Source of the DNA: Planctomycetota bacterium
GTDB taxonomy: Bacteria > Planctomycetota > Planctomycetia > Planctomycetales > Planctomycetaceae
Assembly: GCA_003388505.1 (NCBI GenBank)
Contig: QQVO01000039.1
Location: 1 to 64,000 of the forward strand
Length of the DNA stretch: 64,000 nucleotides
Direction of reading: 5' to 3'
The notes under the pieces: generated by a model
Databases searched by the model: none
Told to the model about the DNA's origin: nothing
The model's input: only the letters and a program-made list of their open reading frames with translations
In this document: positions 30,088-39,370 of the stretch, one piece after another
Numbering within the stretch: position 1 is the first letter of the stretch
Layout of the letters: every line of letters begins with the position of its first letter
Position numbers and translations under genes: made by a program

Positions 30088-30100
30088 CATCCACCTTGCA
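30085..30100 (+). promoter_or_regulatory. Sigma-54 (RpoN) promoter
   Basis: TGGCATCCACCTTGCA matches the -24/-12 consensus: GG and GC ten bases apart, with the TGGCA and TTGCA cores. It lies 71 bases before the P460 start codon and reads toward it. A matching activator gene is encoded divergently. Confidence 0.85.
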
Positions 30101-30170
30101 ATAGCGACGAGCGTGCCAACTGGACGTTGTGGTTCAGGGCCATCCGATTCACCAACGCAGGAGATCACTC

Positions 30171-30821
30171 ATGACCAACACCGAGAAGTTGAGTTTGTTG
30201 GGAACGGCAACGCTGCTCTTCGGAGCCGTGCTGACGCCACTGTTCCTCTCGGGATGTGGAGCGTCCGCATTTCCAACGACAAACGCCACGGCCAGCGCCG
30301 CCGAGGAGAGGCCCCAAACGAGGACGAAGCCCGGTGCAACCTACAACGACAAGGGCGAACTGATCCGTCCCGCCGATCACCGGGAATGGGTCTTCGTGGG
30401 CGCACCAGTCACGCCCAACGACATGAACGACGGCAAGGCGGCCTTCCCCGAGTTCCACAACGTCTACATCGATCCCGCCAGCTATGCGGCCTACAAGCAG
30501 ACCGGAAAGTTTGCCGATGGGACGGTGATCCTGAAGGAGCTTGTCTCGGTGGGGGGCAAGCAGATGGACAGCGGCAACGGCTACTTCCAAGGGGAGTTCG
30601 TCAGCCTCGAAGCGATGGTGAAGGACTCAAGTCGGTTCAGCGACGAGCCGGGGAGTTGGGCCTTCTTCCGATTCGGAGAAGCCCCGAACTACACAGCGAC
30701 GGGAACTCGCATGAAGACCGAATCATGCAACTCCTGCCATTCCGGGGCCAACGAGGATTACGTCTTTACCTCCACCTACCCGGTCCTGCGAGCAGCAAGA
30801 CCCAAGATGACCGGCGAGTAG
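30171..30821 (+). CDS. Cytochrome P460-family lipoprotein
   Basis: A 216-residue periplasmic c-type cytochrome of the P460 family. The signal peptide ends at the lipobox LSGC (Cys29). The body has FPEFHNVYIDPASYAAYKQT, the KFADGTVILKE motif and the haem-binding CNSCH (186-190). Relatives oxidise hydroxylamine or bind nitric oxide using a lysine cross-linked haem, though many homologues have no proven activity. An AGGAG ribosome site stands ahead of ATG 30171. The upstream sigma-54 promoter makes this the first gene of a three-gene operon with the YHS and SPW-like genes. Confidence 0.92.
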   Translation: MTNTEKLSLLGTATLLFGAVLTPLFLSGCGASAFPTTNATASAAEERPQTRTKPGATYNDKGELIRPADHREWVFVGAPVTPNDMNDGKAAFPEFHNVYIDPASYAAYKQTGKFADGTVILKELVSVGGKQMDSGNGYFQGEFVSLEAMVKDSSRFSDEPGSWAFFRFGEAPNYTATGTRMKTESCNSCHSGANEDYVFTSTYPVLRAARPKMTGE

Positions 30822-30877
30822 TGACGACCGACTCTCACGATCCCCTCCACGACAACCATCAAGAAGGACAACTCTCC

Positions 30878-31252
30878 ATGACTCAGAACCACCCCCCGGA
30901 GCTTCAAGGACACTGCCCGGTCGCCTACTTCGCTGTGGGTGAACCGATGAAAGGCGATCCACAGTTCTCGTCCACCCACGACGGCAAGGTCTATCACTTT
31001 GCCAACGAGGAGGCCAAGCAGGAGTTCGACACCAACCCGGATAGGTACATCCCGGCCTACGGTGGACAGTGCGCCTTCGGCATATCCATCGACAAGGAGT
31101 TCGAGGCGTGTCCGACGAACTTCAAGATCATTGACGGCAAGCTGCACCTGTTTCTGAAGAACGACGAGACCGACGCCTTGGAACTCTGGAACAGGGAAGA
31201 CGAGGCCAAGTGTCTCGCCAATGCCGACAGGCATTGGTCAGCACGCCGTTAG
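30878..31252 (+). CDS. YHS domain-containing protein
   Basis: A 124-residue protein with a YHS-type domain, a small metal-binding module found in metallochaperones and oxygenase partners. The pattern is GKVYHFANEEAKQEFDTNPD then YGGQCAFGISIDK, followed by a second strand region (NFKIIDGKLHLFL) and a short helix (DEAKCLANADRHW). Cys and His residues could hold a metal or haem. The start at 30878 has AAGAAGGA upstream. Larger in-frame readings begin inside the P460 gene and are not used. It is 56 bases after P460 in the same operon. Confidence 0.88.
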   Translation: MTQNHPPELQGHCPVAYFAVGEPMKGDPQFSSTHDGKVYHFANEEAKQEFDTNPDRYIPAYGGQCAFGISIDKEFEACPTNFKIIDGKLHLFLKNDETDALELWNREDEAKCLANADRHWSARR

Positions 31253-31315
31253 CAGGAACCCGATTCGAACGATTCACGACGACCTTCACAATCAACATTC
31301 ATCAGGAGAACACTC

Positions 31316-31684
31316 ATGAGATTCGTGACCAAGACCATCCACGCCTACCTTGATTATCCCGTCGCAGCACTGCTGATGGGGATGCCGTTCCTGCTTCATC
31401 TGGGCAGCTCACAGCCATTGGCGAAATGGCTGTCCGTCGTCACGGGTGTTGCCGCACTCGTGCTGACGGTCTTCACCGACCACAAGTTGGGGGTCATTCG
31501 AGTGCTGCCGTACTCGGTTCATCTGGCGGTCGATTTTCTCGTCGGTGTCGTGTTCGTCATTGCTCCATTCGCACTGGGGTTCAGGGGCCTCGACGCCATG
31601 TTCTACTGGGCCAACGCCGCCGCCGTGCTGACGGTCGTGAGCCTGCACAAGCCGGAAGCACTACCACAAGCTGCGATGGCGTGA
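31316..31684 (+). CDS. Small SPW-repeat-like membrane protein
   Basis: A 122-residue integral membrane protein with four hydrophobic helices (approximately 15-35, 37-55, 63-82, 88-110), matching the SPW-repeat/DUF group by layout. An AGGAG ribosome site precedes ATG 31316. Function unknown. It is the last gene of the sigma-54 operon, with a strong terminator 13 bases after its stop. Confidence 0.75.
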   Translation: MRFVTKTIHAYLDYPVAALLMGMPFLLHLGSSQPLAKWLSVVTGVAALVLTVFTDHKLGVIRVLPYSVHLAVDFLVGVVFVIAPFALGFRGLDAMFYWANAAAVLTVVSLHKPEALPQAAMA

Positions 31685-31696
31685 GAGAGCGAACTG

Positions 31697-31728
31697 GGCC
31701 GACCGAGATCATGGCATCTCGGTCGGCC
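31697..31728 (+). terminator. Rho-independent-type terminator hairpin
   Basis: GGCCGACCGAGAT and ATCTCGGTCGGCC form a perfect 13-bp stem around CATGGC, followed by TGATTT. It directly follows the P460-YHS-SPW operon. Confidence 0.8.
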
Positions 31729-31820
31729 TGATTTCCGTGCATCCGAACGACGTCAATCGGATCACGTGAGAGCCGTGCGGCCAAACCACAATCGTCGAGC
31801 GAATTGGCAGTCCGCTGCTC

Positions 31821-32537
31821 TTACTGACCATCTCCTTCGATCTCTTGAATGGCTTCATTGCTCGCCTGATCGATGGTTTTGTCGTTGTCACGTTCTGCTG
31901 CCATCCGTATCGCCGGAATTGCCTCTCTTGAAAGTGCCCCCATCTCTCCCAAATACGAAATTGCCTGGTATGTTGTGGATGGTTCGTTCAAAGCCTCAAT
32001 CAAGACGGGTACCAGTGGTCGAAGCTTGTCGCCCAGATGGGAACTCGTTATCACCGGGTCCATGTCAATCATGGCAGACTTTCGCAAGAAGAGGTCTTCC
32101 TGCTTGAGCAGGTCTACAAAGAGCGGGATCAAGTCTTCGTTCTCTTGTCCCATTCCCAGATCGCAGCGTATGAGAGCGACATTAAAACCCGCTTCTGTTC
32201 TGACGAACGGTGACGGGTCATCCAATTTACCTTCAAGGAACCGAAGAAACGCTTCGTTTTGGGTCTCGTCAAACTTCGCAATCTTCTCAAGCGCCTCCCA
32301 ACTGGCCTGCTCATCCTGCTCACTGGCGTCTGGGAGAGTCGCCTTTACAATCGCGGCGAACATGTCATCAAATCTCAACGATTGCTGATCAGGCTCAACA
32401 GAAGCATCGTTGACTTGAGGCGATGAAGGTGGTTGGGATGACGCTGCCTCTGGTTGCGGGGCGGCATCTTGATTGCAGCCAGCAATTCCAATCGTTGCGG
32501 AAATCAGCACTCCCACCACCAACGCCGACGACCTCAT
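31821..32537 (-). CDS. HEAT-repeat lipoprotein
   Basis: A 238-residue lipoprotein (lipobox IAGC near residue 20) with an Asp/Glu/Ser/Gln-rich linker and then HEAT-type helices: DDPSPFVRTEAGFNVAL, EDLFLRKSAMIDMDPVI, YQAISYLGEMGALSREAIPA. Probably a membrane-anchored alpha-solenoid scaffold. Partner unknown. ATG 32537 fits the signal peptide. Confidence 0.8.
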   Translation of the reverse strand: MRSSALVVGVLISATIGIAGCNQDAAPQPEAASSQPPSSPQVNDASVEPDQQSLRFDDMFAAIVKATLPDASEQDEQASWEALEKIAKFDETQNEAFLRFLEGKLDDPSPFVRTEAGFNVALIRCDLGMGQENEDLIPLFVDLLKQEDLFLRKSAMIDMDPVITSSHLGDKLRPLVPVLIEALNEPSTTYQAISYLGEMGALSREAIPAIRMAAERDNDKTIDQASNEAIQEIEGDGQ

Positions 32538-32744
32538 CTTTTTCCCCTCATTTCCGGAATCACATCACCATCGTCGAAGGTCAAATTACCGAATCAGCCC
32601 AGCAATTTCAGTAGCGGGAGCCTGTTCGAACCACGTCAACGTCAGGTTGAACAACGACCTGCAGCAAAGTCGCCATCCTCAAGCCTCCGGTCAGTCGACG
32701 CCGATTGATCCGAAGGGAATGAGCGACAAACGCCCTGTTTCAAG

Positions 32745-32778
32745 CAAAAAGCCCACCGCCGAAATGACGATGGGCTTT
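32745..32778 (-). terminator. Terminator after tRNA-Pro
   Basis: On the minus strand AAAGCCCA...TGGGCTTT forms an 8-bp stem followed by five U's (AAAAA at 32746-32750 on the plus strand). It lies 14 bases past the tRNA 3' end. Confidence 0.8.
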
Positions 32779-32791
32779 CCCAGAAAGTTAG

Positions 32792-32865
32792 TCGGGACGA
32801 CAGGATTTGAACCTGCGACCTTTTGACCCCCAGTCAAACGCGCTACCAGGCTGCGCCACGTCCCG
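32792..32865 (-). tRNA. tRNA-Pro (GGG)
   Basis: 74 nt. The acceptor stem CGGGACG/CGTCCCG closes with discriminator A. Anticodon loop CTGGGGG gives anticodon GGG. The T-arm is GGTTCAAATCC. CCA is not encoded. It reads the CCC codon. Confidence 0.95.
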
Positions 32866-32958
32866 AACGGGTGAAAAATAGCTGCTCTGCCCCGTTCGCT
32901 CAAGAGAGGATGCGCGAATGGTCCATTTGGTTCGCGCCGGCCGCTGGATTGATCCGGC

Positions 32959-34413
32959 TTACGTCAGGATGTCGTGGACGACGTTTCCGTGGACGTCGGT
33001 GAGGCGGAAATCGCGGCCCTGGAAGCGGTAGGTGAGCCGTTTGTGGTCGATGCCGAGGCAGTGCAGGATCGTCGCGTTGAGGTCGTGGATGTGCACCGGG
33101 TTCTCGGTGACGTTGTAGCTGAACTCGTCGGTCGCCCCGTAGGTGATGCCCGGTTTGACGCCGCCGCCCGCCATCATGATCGTGAAGCAGCGGGGGTGAT
33201 GGTCGCGGCCGTAGTTCTCGCGGGACAGCGCGCCCTGGCAGTAGACCGTGCGGCCGAACTCGCCGCCGAAGATGACCAGCGTGTCCTCCAGCATGCCGCG
33301 CTGCTTGAGGTCGCCTATGAGCGCGGTGAGAGGCTGATCGACGTCTTTGCATTGCATCGGCAGGTCTCCGGTGAGATTGCCGTGCTGGTCCCATCCCCGG
33401 TGGAAGATCTGCACGAACCGCACGTCGTTCTCGAGCAGTCTTCGCGCGAGGAGACAGTTGGCGGCCACGGTGCCGCGCGTGTTCACGTCGGGCCCGTAGG
33501 CTTCGAGCGTATCCTGAGTCTCTGATGAGAAATCCATCAGTTCGGGGACCGACTGCTGCATGCGGTAGGCCATCTCATACTGGGCGATCCGCGTGTTGAT
33601 CTCGGGATCGCCGAACTCCGAGAACTGTTCCTCGTTCAGGGCGGCGAGCGCATCGAGCATATGGCGGCGCGTGTCGCGCGAGACGCCGGGCGGATCGGAA
33701 AGAAACAGCACTGGATCCCCGGCGGACCGCAGCGAGACGCCGGCCAGGTGGGACGGCAGGAACCCTGCGCCCCACAGCCGTTCGTAGATTGCCTGCGCAT
33801 CGCGTTTGCTGCTCCAGGTGGAGTGCAGAATGACGAATGACGGCAGATCGCTGTTCATGGACCCCAAACCGTACGAAAGCCACGCGCCGAGGGAGGGACG
33901 ACCGGGGCGCTGCGTCCCGGTCATGATGTAGGTGATGGCCGGGTCGTGATTGATCGCTTCGGTGTAAAGGCTCTTGATGAAACAGCAGTCGTCGGCCACG
34001 GTTGAGAGGTTCGGCAGCAGTTCGCTCAGCCACGCTCCGGACTCGCCGTGCTGCGCGAATTTGAATGCGGAGGGAGCGACCGGAAATCGCGCCTGCCCGG
34101 AGGTCATCGTCGTCAGCCGCTGCCCCATCCGAATCGACTCGGGCAGGTCCTTGTCGAACCACTCGTCCATCGTCGGCTTGTAGTCGAACAGATCCAACTG
34201 CGACGGCGCACCGTTAGCGACGAGATACACGATCCGCTTCGCCTTCGCCGGGAAATGCGTCTGCTCCAGCACGCCTCCCGAACCGGCGGAACTGTCCGCA
34301 GCCAGATCCCCGGCCAGCAGCGAACCGAGCGCGGCCGTACCGACGCCGAGCGCCGCCCGGCCGAAGAGTTGACGGCGGGTGCTGAGCAGTTCGTATTCGC
34401 GAAGGAGGTCCAT
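32959..34413 (-). CDS. DUF1501 domain-containing protein (Tat-exported)
   Basis: A 484-residue second DUF1501 protein, with a Tat signal ([19 protein letters not shown]) and the domain features [64 protein letters not shown] and [18 protein letters not shown]. The reaction is unknown. It is the last gene of a three-gene operon with the DUF1549/DUF1553 protein and an Uma2 gene. ATG 34413 has AGGAG ten bases upstream. GTG 34416 is equally possible. Confidence 0.92.
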   Translation of the reverse strand: MDLLREYELLSTRRQLFGRAALGVGTAALGSLLAGDLAADSSAGSGGVLEQTHFPAKAKRIVYLVANGAPSQLDLFDYKPTMDEWFDKDLPESIRMGQRLTTMTSGQARFPVAPSAFKFAQHGESGAWLSELLPNLSTVADDCCFIKSLYTEAINHDPAITYIMTGTQRPGRPSLGAWLSYGLGSMNSDLPSFVILHSTWSSKRDAQAIYERLWGAGFLPSHLAGVSLRSAGDPVLFLSDPPGVSRDTRRHMLDALAALNEEQFSEFGDPEINTRIAQYEMAYRMQQSVPELMDFSSETQDTLEAYGPDVNTRGTVAANCLLARRLLENDVRFVQIFHRGWDQHGNLTGDLPMQCKDVDQPLTALIGDLKQRGMLEDTLVIFGGEFGRTVYCQGALSRENYGRDHHPRCFTIMMAGGGVKPGITYGATDEFSYNVTENPVHIHDLNATILHCLGIDHKRLTYRFQGRDFRLTDVHGNVVHDILT

Positions 34414-34470
34414 CACAGTTGCTCCTGATTGTTCGATTGTCTTTTGAATGCTGAGACCGGCGACGGGAGA

Positions 34471-35112
34471 TCACTCCGCCTCGTCAAACCAGTCGCGGAT
34501 CGACAGCGTGAATCCCGGCAGCACGTCGCCGCCGTCGAGAGTGTCGTCTTCGCCGAATTCCGTGAACTCCTGAGCCGACGTGTAGACGCGCACGGTGCGC
34601 GACTGCGGATCGACGATCCACACCAGCCGCACTTCGGACGCGAAAAAGTCGCCCAGCTTGCGCTCGATCTCTTTCTCGGTATTGCCCGGGCTGAGGATCT
34701 CGACCGCCAGATCGGGCGGCACCGGACAGATCTGCTCCTTCGGCAGTTTCCCGCCCGGCAACCGGCTGCGGAGGATCACCGCGACATCCGGCATACGAAT
34801 CTGGTCGCCGAAGTAGCGCGTCAATCCGTCGGGGCCCAGAAAGGCGGCGACTTTCGACAGGCCGGGATGACGGCCAAGGATCATCAGCAGCACAGCCGCG
34901 ATTGCCGATTCCGGTGCACCCATCGCTTTCACCACCAGAGTTCCGTCGACCAGTTCGCACATCCGCCGGACGTCGTTCGGGAGGCGCAGCAGATCTTTCT
35001 CGGTCGCCGTACCGGGCTGCGGCCGCGTCAACACACGATCGGCCGGAACGTGCCCTAAGCGCTCCAGCACGTCGGCCATCGTTTCGACGGTTTCTTCAAG
35101 GACGGCGGACAT
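34471..35112 (-). CDS. Uma2-family (DUF820) putative restriction-endonuclease-fold protein
   Basis: A 213-residue Uma2/DUF820 protein with a PD-(D/E)XK-like core: the conserved YELVDG-like turn here reads RMCELVDGTLVV (residues ~50-61), then RMPDVAVI (about 107-114) and PPDLAVEILSPGN (132-144, catalytic E), with DFFASEVRLVWIVDPQ following. Uma2 proteins are very abundant in planctomycetes and their function is unknown. An AAGGAG ribosome site overlaps the upstream stop. It is inserted between the DUF1549 and DUF1501 members of a pair that normally stands alone. Confidence 0.9.
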   Translation of the reverse strand: MSAVLEETVETMADVLERLGHVPADRVLTRPQPGTATEKDLLRLPNDVRRMCELVDGTLVVKAMGAPESAIAAVLLMILGRHPGLSKVAAFLGPDGLTRYFGDQIRMPDVAVILRSRLPGGKLPKEQICPVPPDLAVEILSPGNTEKEIERKLGDFFASEVRLVWIVDPQSRTVRVYTSAQEFTEFGEDDTLDGGDVLPGFTLSIRDWFDEAE

Positions 35113-35115
35113 GCC

Positions 35116-38100
35116 TCACTCCTTGGTGACGGTCACGTCGAGGTTGAGCAGGAGGTTCGCCACCATGGTCCAGGCGGCCAGTTCCGGGTCGTCTGTGCGG
35201 TCGCGATCGAGGTGATCGGGTTCGAGCAACGTGGTGGCAGAGTCGATGAACTCGCTCGCGGCCGCAGGATTGCCGGCGAAGTCTTCCCGTTGCCGATCCA
35301 GCACCGTCTGCAGGATTTCGAGTTGCCGCGCGTCAGGGTGTCGCGCGGAAACGCTGCGGTAAGCGAACACCAGCCGCTCCTGATCGGTCTTGCCGCCCTG
35401 TCGTAAAATCCGCTGGGCGAAATGCCGCGCGGCTTCGACAAATTGCTTATCGTTCATCAGCGCCAGGGCCTGCAGCGGCGTGTTTGTCCGCTCCCTGCGG
35501 ACGGTACACGACTCGCGCGAGGGGGCGTCAAAGATCGCCATCGACGGCGGATGCGACGTCCGTTTCCAGAACGTGTACATACTCCGGCGATACAGCTTGG
35601 GGCCGTCGTCTTGGGAAAAGCTCACCGTGTTGCTGCCGGAGTAGCCGACCGCTTTCCACAATCCAGCCGGCTGGAACGGCTTTACGCTCGGGCCGCCGAT
35701 GTCGGGCTTCAACAGTCCCGAAACGAACAGCGCCGTGTCGCGAATCATCTCGGCTTCCATGCGGAAACGGGGCCCTCGCGCCAGCAGGCGGTTCTCCGGA
35801 TCGGCCGCCAGTTTCTCGGGCGTGATCTTCGACGACTGACGGTAGGTCGCCGACATCACGATCAGCTTCTGAAACTCCTTGACGTTCCAACCGCTCTCCT
35901 GGAACTCAACCGCGAGCCAGTCGAGCAGTTCGGGGTGCGACGGGGGATCGCCCTGGATGCCGAAGTCTTCGGCGGTCTTGACGAGTCCGGTTCCGAAGTA
36001 GCGTTGCCACCAGCGGTTGACGGTGACGCGGGCCGTCAGCGGATGAGCCGGATCGACCAGCCACCGCGCGAGCCCGAGCCGGTTCAGCGGCGCGCCTTCC
36101 GGCAACGGCGGCAGCACTGACGGCAGATGCCGTTCGACCGGTTCCCCTTTGTTGTCGTACTCCCCGCGATTGAGGACGAATGCGGGCTTCGGCTCGGGCA
36201 GTTCTTCAGTGATCATCGACTTGGGGATCGCGGCGTTGACCGCATTCAACTCACTCTCAATATTCGATCGCTCGGCGTGCAGCTCTGCAAATGCCTGCTT
36301 CGTCTCCGCGTGCACGTTCTCCAGAAAATACTCGCGCAATGCGCGCTTCTGGTCGTCGTTCCGTTCCGCGGGGGCGACCTTGATCGCGTCTTTGACAGGT
36401 TGTGGAAGATCGGCCGCTTCGCCGACGGCCAGTTCCCACACTCGCTGCGAGTCGAACGTCTGCCCTGCCTGGGGAGTGCGGGTGACGATGCCCGCGGTGT
36501 CCCAGTACACGGTGCCGCCGTGCTGGGTGAACGCCCAGCCGTTGACCATAGCTCCCGGCTCCAGGCCGACCTTGGCGGCCTCAACTTCCAGCCGCACCCA
36601 TTCGCCGGCCGGGGGCAAATCGCCGCCCAGCGCGCGACTGGCCTGCCCGTCCTGTCCCCAGGGGATGACATTCTCGCCCCAGTAGGCGCGGTGCTCCCAC
36701 GATCCGTCGTTCCACTGCAGCATGATCTCCTGCGGCGGATTCTCGGGGTCCAGGTAGACGTAGGTGAACAACACGTCTCCCTGACCGATCCGGAGCGGGG
36801 GATTCGCACCGGTAAAGAAGTGCTGCACCAGTCCGTCTCCCGTCCGCTTGTGGGCCTTCTCACCCGTATTGACCGGCTCCGGCGCCGCGACATACTCCCA
36901 CGGATGGCCGCTCTGTTGAGCCTGCGCTCCGGCCGGTAATTCGTCGTCAATCCAGACGAACTCCTCCGGCTCCAGCGACTCAGGCGTCGCCTCGGCGTTG
37001 GGATCGGTGTACTCAATGGCGGCGAGTTGCGTGCGGATCTTCTCGTTCACTCCGGCAAGCCGCGTCTGCAATTCGGAGCGCTGCTGCACCTGTTCATCGG
37101 TCGGAACTTCAATCACGGGCGGCGGCAGCAGCGCGTTGCCGTCCATCGGGTTCTCGTTAAAGCTGTTGTAGAACGCGAACAGTCCGTAGAACTCCTTCTG
37201 GGAGACGGGGTCAAACTTGTGGTCGTGGCAGACTGCGCATCCGAGCGTGAGTCCCATGTAGACGGTCGACATCGTCTCCACGCGGTCGACGGTGTAGCGG
37301 ACGTAGAACTCTTCGGGGATCGAGCCCCCTTCGCTGGTGGTGACGTTGCAACGGTTGAAACCGGTCGCCACGCGCTGTTCAAGGGTTGCTTCGGGCAGCA
37401 GATCTCCCGCAATCTGTTCGATCGTCATCTGGTCGAACGGCCGATTCGTGTTGAATGCGTTGATCAGCCAGTCGCGATACGGCCACAGGGACCGGATGTT
37501 GTCCAGATGCAGGCCGTGCGTATCGCCGTAGCGGACCGCGTCCAACCAGTAACGCGTCATGTGCTCGCCGTAATGGGGGGAATCGAGCAAGCGGTCGACG
37601 AGTCGTTCGTAGGCGTCGGGAGAATCGTCGGCGAGAAACGCGTCCACTTCCTCCAGCGAAGGGGGCAGGCCGGTCAGATCGTAGGTCACACGGCGGATCA
37701 GGGTTTCCTTGTCCGCCTCCTCCGATGGCTCAAATCCGTGGCGACCCATCCGCGCCAGCACAAAGTAATCGATGCCGTTGATCGGCCAGTCCGCATTGGC
37801 GATGTCGGGAAAGTCCGGACGCTCCGGCGTAATGAAGGCCCAATGCTCCTCCCACTCCGCGCCCTGTGCGATCCACCGCCGGATGAGCTCAATCTGGTCG
37901 GGTGAAAGGCGCTGATATTCCGAATCGGCCGGAGGCATCTGCTCGTCCGGATCATCCGCACTGACGCGCCGCAGCAGTTCGCTTTCCTCCGGCTCTCCCG
38001 GAACGATCACAGGTTCGCGATCGTCGCCGCCGAAAACGCCCGCTTTGGCGTCCAGCCGAAGATCGGCTTCGCGCGTGTTGGAGTCCGGCCCGTGGCATTG

Positions 38101-38337
38101 GAAGCAGTTGTTGGAGAGAATCGGCCGGATGTCGCGGATGAAGTCGACCTTCTCGCCTTCGGCCACCACCGCTTCGTTCGACGCAGTCACACCGTCTTCA
38201 CCGTGCGCTACGTCATCCGCCCGCGGGAACCCATTCAGCAGGCTGACCAGGCCGGCGATGACGCACAAGGCGCCTCGCCTGAAGTGCGTGGACACCGGCT
38301 GAAAAACGGTCGTCAAACTCCGAGTCTTTACCGTCAT
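35116..38337 (-). CDS. PSCyt1/DUF1549/DUF1553 protein
   Basis: A 1073-residue secreted protein of the planctomycete haem-motif family. A signal-like N-terminus is followed by a cytochrome-type domain (CFQCH, residues 78-82; distal MPPADSEY), DUF1549 (YWLDAVRYGDTHGLHLDNIR; second motif CAVCHDHKFDP), a middle insert containing LVQHFFTGANPPLRIGQGD and a beta domain, and DUF1553 (LTARVTVNRWWQRYFG, TPLQALALMNDKQF). Unlike the first copy, no discoidin domain is evident. Start ATG 38337 is preferred over an in-frame ATG at 38391 further upstream. First gene of the three-gene operon with Uma2 and DUF1501. Confidence 0.9.
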   Translation of the reverse strand: MTVKTRSLTTVFQPVSTHFRRGALCVIAGLVSLLNGFPRADDVAHGEDGVTASNEAVVAEGEKVDFIRDIRPILSNNCFQCHGPDSNTREADLRLDAKAGVFGGDDREPVIVPGEPEESELLRRVSADDPDEQMPPADSEYQRLSPDQIELIRRWIAQGAEWEEHWAFITPERPDFPDIANADWPINGIDYFVLARMGRHGFEPSEEADKETLIRRVTYDLTGLPPSLEEVDAFLADDSPDAYERLVDRLLDSPHYGEHMTRYWLDAVRYGDTHGLHLDNIRSLWPYRDWLINAFNTNRPFDQMTIEQIAGDLLPEATLEQRVATGFNRCNVTTSEGGSIPEEFYVRYTVDRVETMSTVYMGLTLGCAVCHDHKFDPVSQKEFYGLFAFYNSFNENPMDGNALLPPPVIEVPTDEQVQQRSELQTRLAGVNEKIRTQLAAIEYTDPNAEATPESLEPEEFVWIDDELPAGAQAQQSGHPWEYVAAPEPVNTGEKAHKRTGDGLVQHFFTGANPPLRIGQGDVLFTYVYLDPENPPQEIMLQWNDGSWEHRAYWGENVIPWGQDGQASRALGGDLPPAGEWVRLEVEAAKVGLEPGAMVNGWAFTQHGGTVYWDTAGIVTRTPQAGQTFDSQRVWELAVGEAADLPQPVKDAIKVAPAERNDDQKRALREYFLENVHAETKQAFAELHAERSNIESELNAVNAAIPKSMITEELPEPKPAFVLNRGEYDNKGEPVERHLPSVLPPLPEGAPLNRLGLARWLVDPAHPLTARVTVNRWWQRYFGTGLVKTAEDFGIQGDPPSHPELLDWLAVEFQESGWNVKEFQKLIVMSATYRQSSKITPEKLAADPENRLLARGPRFRMEAEMIRDTALFVSGLLKPDIGGPSVKPFQPAGLWKAVGYSGSNTVSFSQDDGPKLYRRSMYTFWKRTSHPPSMAIFDAPSRESCTVRRERTNTPLQALALMNDKQFVEAARHFAQRILRQGGKTDQERLVFAYRSVSARHPDARQLEILQTVLDRQREDFAGNPAAASEFIDSATTLLEPDHLDRDRTDDPELAAWTMVANLLLNLDVTVTKE

Positions 38338-38458
38338 GTCGAAAAGCGCTCTTCGAGGTTGTGTACGGAAAGCTGTTGCCGAATACTGCATTCTACCACG
38401 ACCGGAAAATGAATGAACAGGCTTTGCCCGGTGCGAACAGCACTTGATGGAGGTCACC

Positions 38459-39355
38459 GTGAAACCCGCGCTCTTTTCCGTCAGTTACGCCGGCTACTGG
38501 GGCCAGCATCGATTAGGAGTCGTCGATTTTCTCGAGAAAGCGGCCGCACTCGGGTATCCGGCGGTCGAAATCGTCGGGAAGCGACCCCATCTCTCGCCGT
38601 TGGATTACCCCGGTGATGAATCACTGGCGCAGGTGCGCGAAGCTGCTGAGCGTCTCGGCGTCGAAGTAGCGACGATCGCCGGTTACAACGACTTCACCTC
38701 CGGCCGGCAGGCTGCCGAAGTCCCGTTTGTCGAGATGCAGATCCGCTACGTCGCCGATCTGTCGCGCATCGCAAACAGCCTCGGCGCATCAATCGTCCGC
38801 GTCTTCAGTGGATACTTCACGGACGAGGCGAACTACCAGAGCGACTGGACGCGCTGCGTGACTGCGCTCCGCGAATCGGCCGCCGTCGCAGCAGACTACG
38901 GAGTCGTCCTCGGCCTGCAGAACCACCACGACGTCGGCGTCTCGGTGAACGCCTACGAGGAACTCTTCGCCGACGTCGATCATCCGAACATGAAAGCGAT
39001 GTTCGACCCCTGGTCCATCGCTCTCATCGGTGAGGACTTGTACGAGTCTGCCCGTCGCCTGGCGCCCCGCATGGTCCAGACCACACTCGCCGATTACGTC
39101 AGGCTGCTCCGCTTCCGCTATCGTCCGGAACTGGTCAACTACGATCGCTGCGATCCGGCCGCCGTCCGGGCCGTCCCGCTCGGCGAAGGCTTCATCAACC
39201 TCGAGGCGTTCTTCGCCGGACTCAAGGAGGGAGGCTTCGACGGTTACGTCACGTACGAGATGTGCTCGCCCCTTCGCGGAGGCGGCAGCGAAGAGAATCT
39301 CGACCACGCGGCAACCAGGAGCCTCGAGAGAATCCGCACGCTCGCCCAGCCGTAG
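38459..39355 (+). CDS. Sugar phosphate isomerase/epimerase-type TIM barrel protein
   Basis: A 298-residue AP-endonuclease-2/xylose-isomerase-like TIM-barrel protein. It opens ALFSVSYAGYWGQHRLGVVD and has GYPAVEIVGKRPH, the metal-binding LGLQNHHDVGVSVNAYEEL (HH pair), the DHPNMKAMFDPW motif (D for metal) and the C-terminal FDGYVTYEMCSPL. Probably acts on a sugar in inositol- or glucoside-type catabolism. Substrate unknown. GTG 38459 is chosen for its GGAGG five bases upstream. ATG 38447 is an alternative. Stand-alone gene. Confidence 0.85.
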   Translation: MKPALFSVSYAGYWGQHRLGVVDFLEKAAALGYPAVEIVGKRPHLSPLDYPGDESLAQVREAAERLGVEVATIAGYNDFTSGRQAAEVPFVEMQIRYVADLSRIANSLGASIVRVFSGYFTDEANYQSDWTRCVTALRESAAVAADYGVVLGLQNHHDVGVSVNAYEELFADVDHPNMKAMFDPWSIALIGEDLYESARRLAPRMVQTTLADYVRLLRFRYRPELVNYDRCDPAAVRAVPLGEGFINLEAFFAGLKEGGFDGYVTYEMCSPLRGGGSEENLDHAATRSLERIRTLAQP

Positions 39356-39370
39356 CCGTGCCGGCGCCGC

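Noticed and set aside
30038-30877. Extension of the YHS gene frame through the P460 gene
   Set aside because: Out-of-frame reading of the P460 gene. The YHS start at 30878 has its own ribosome site.
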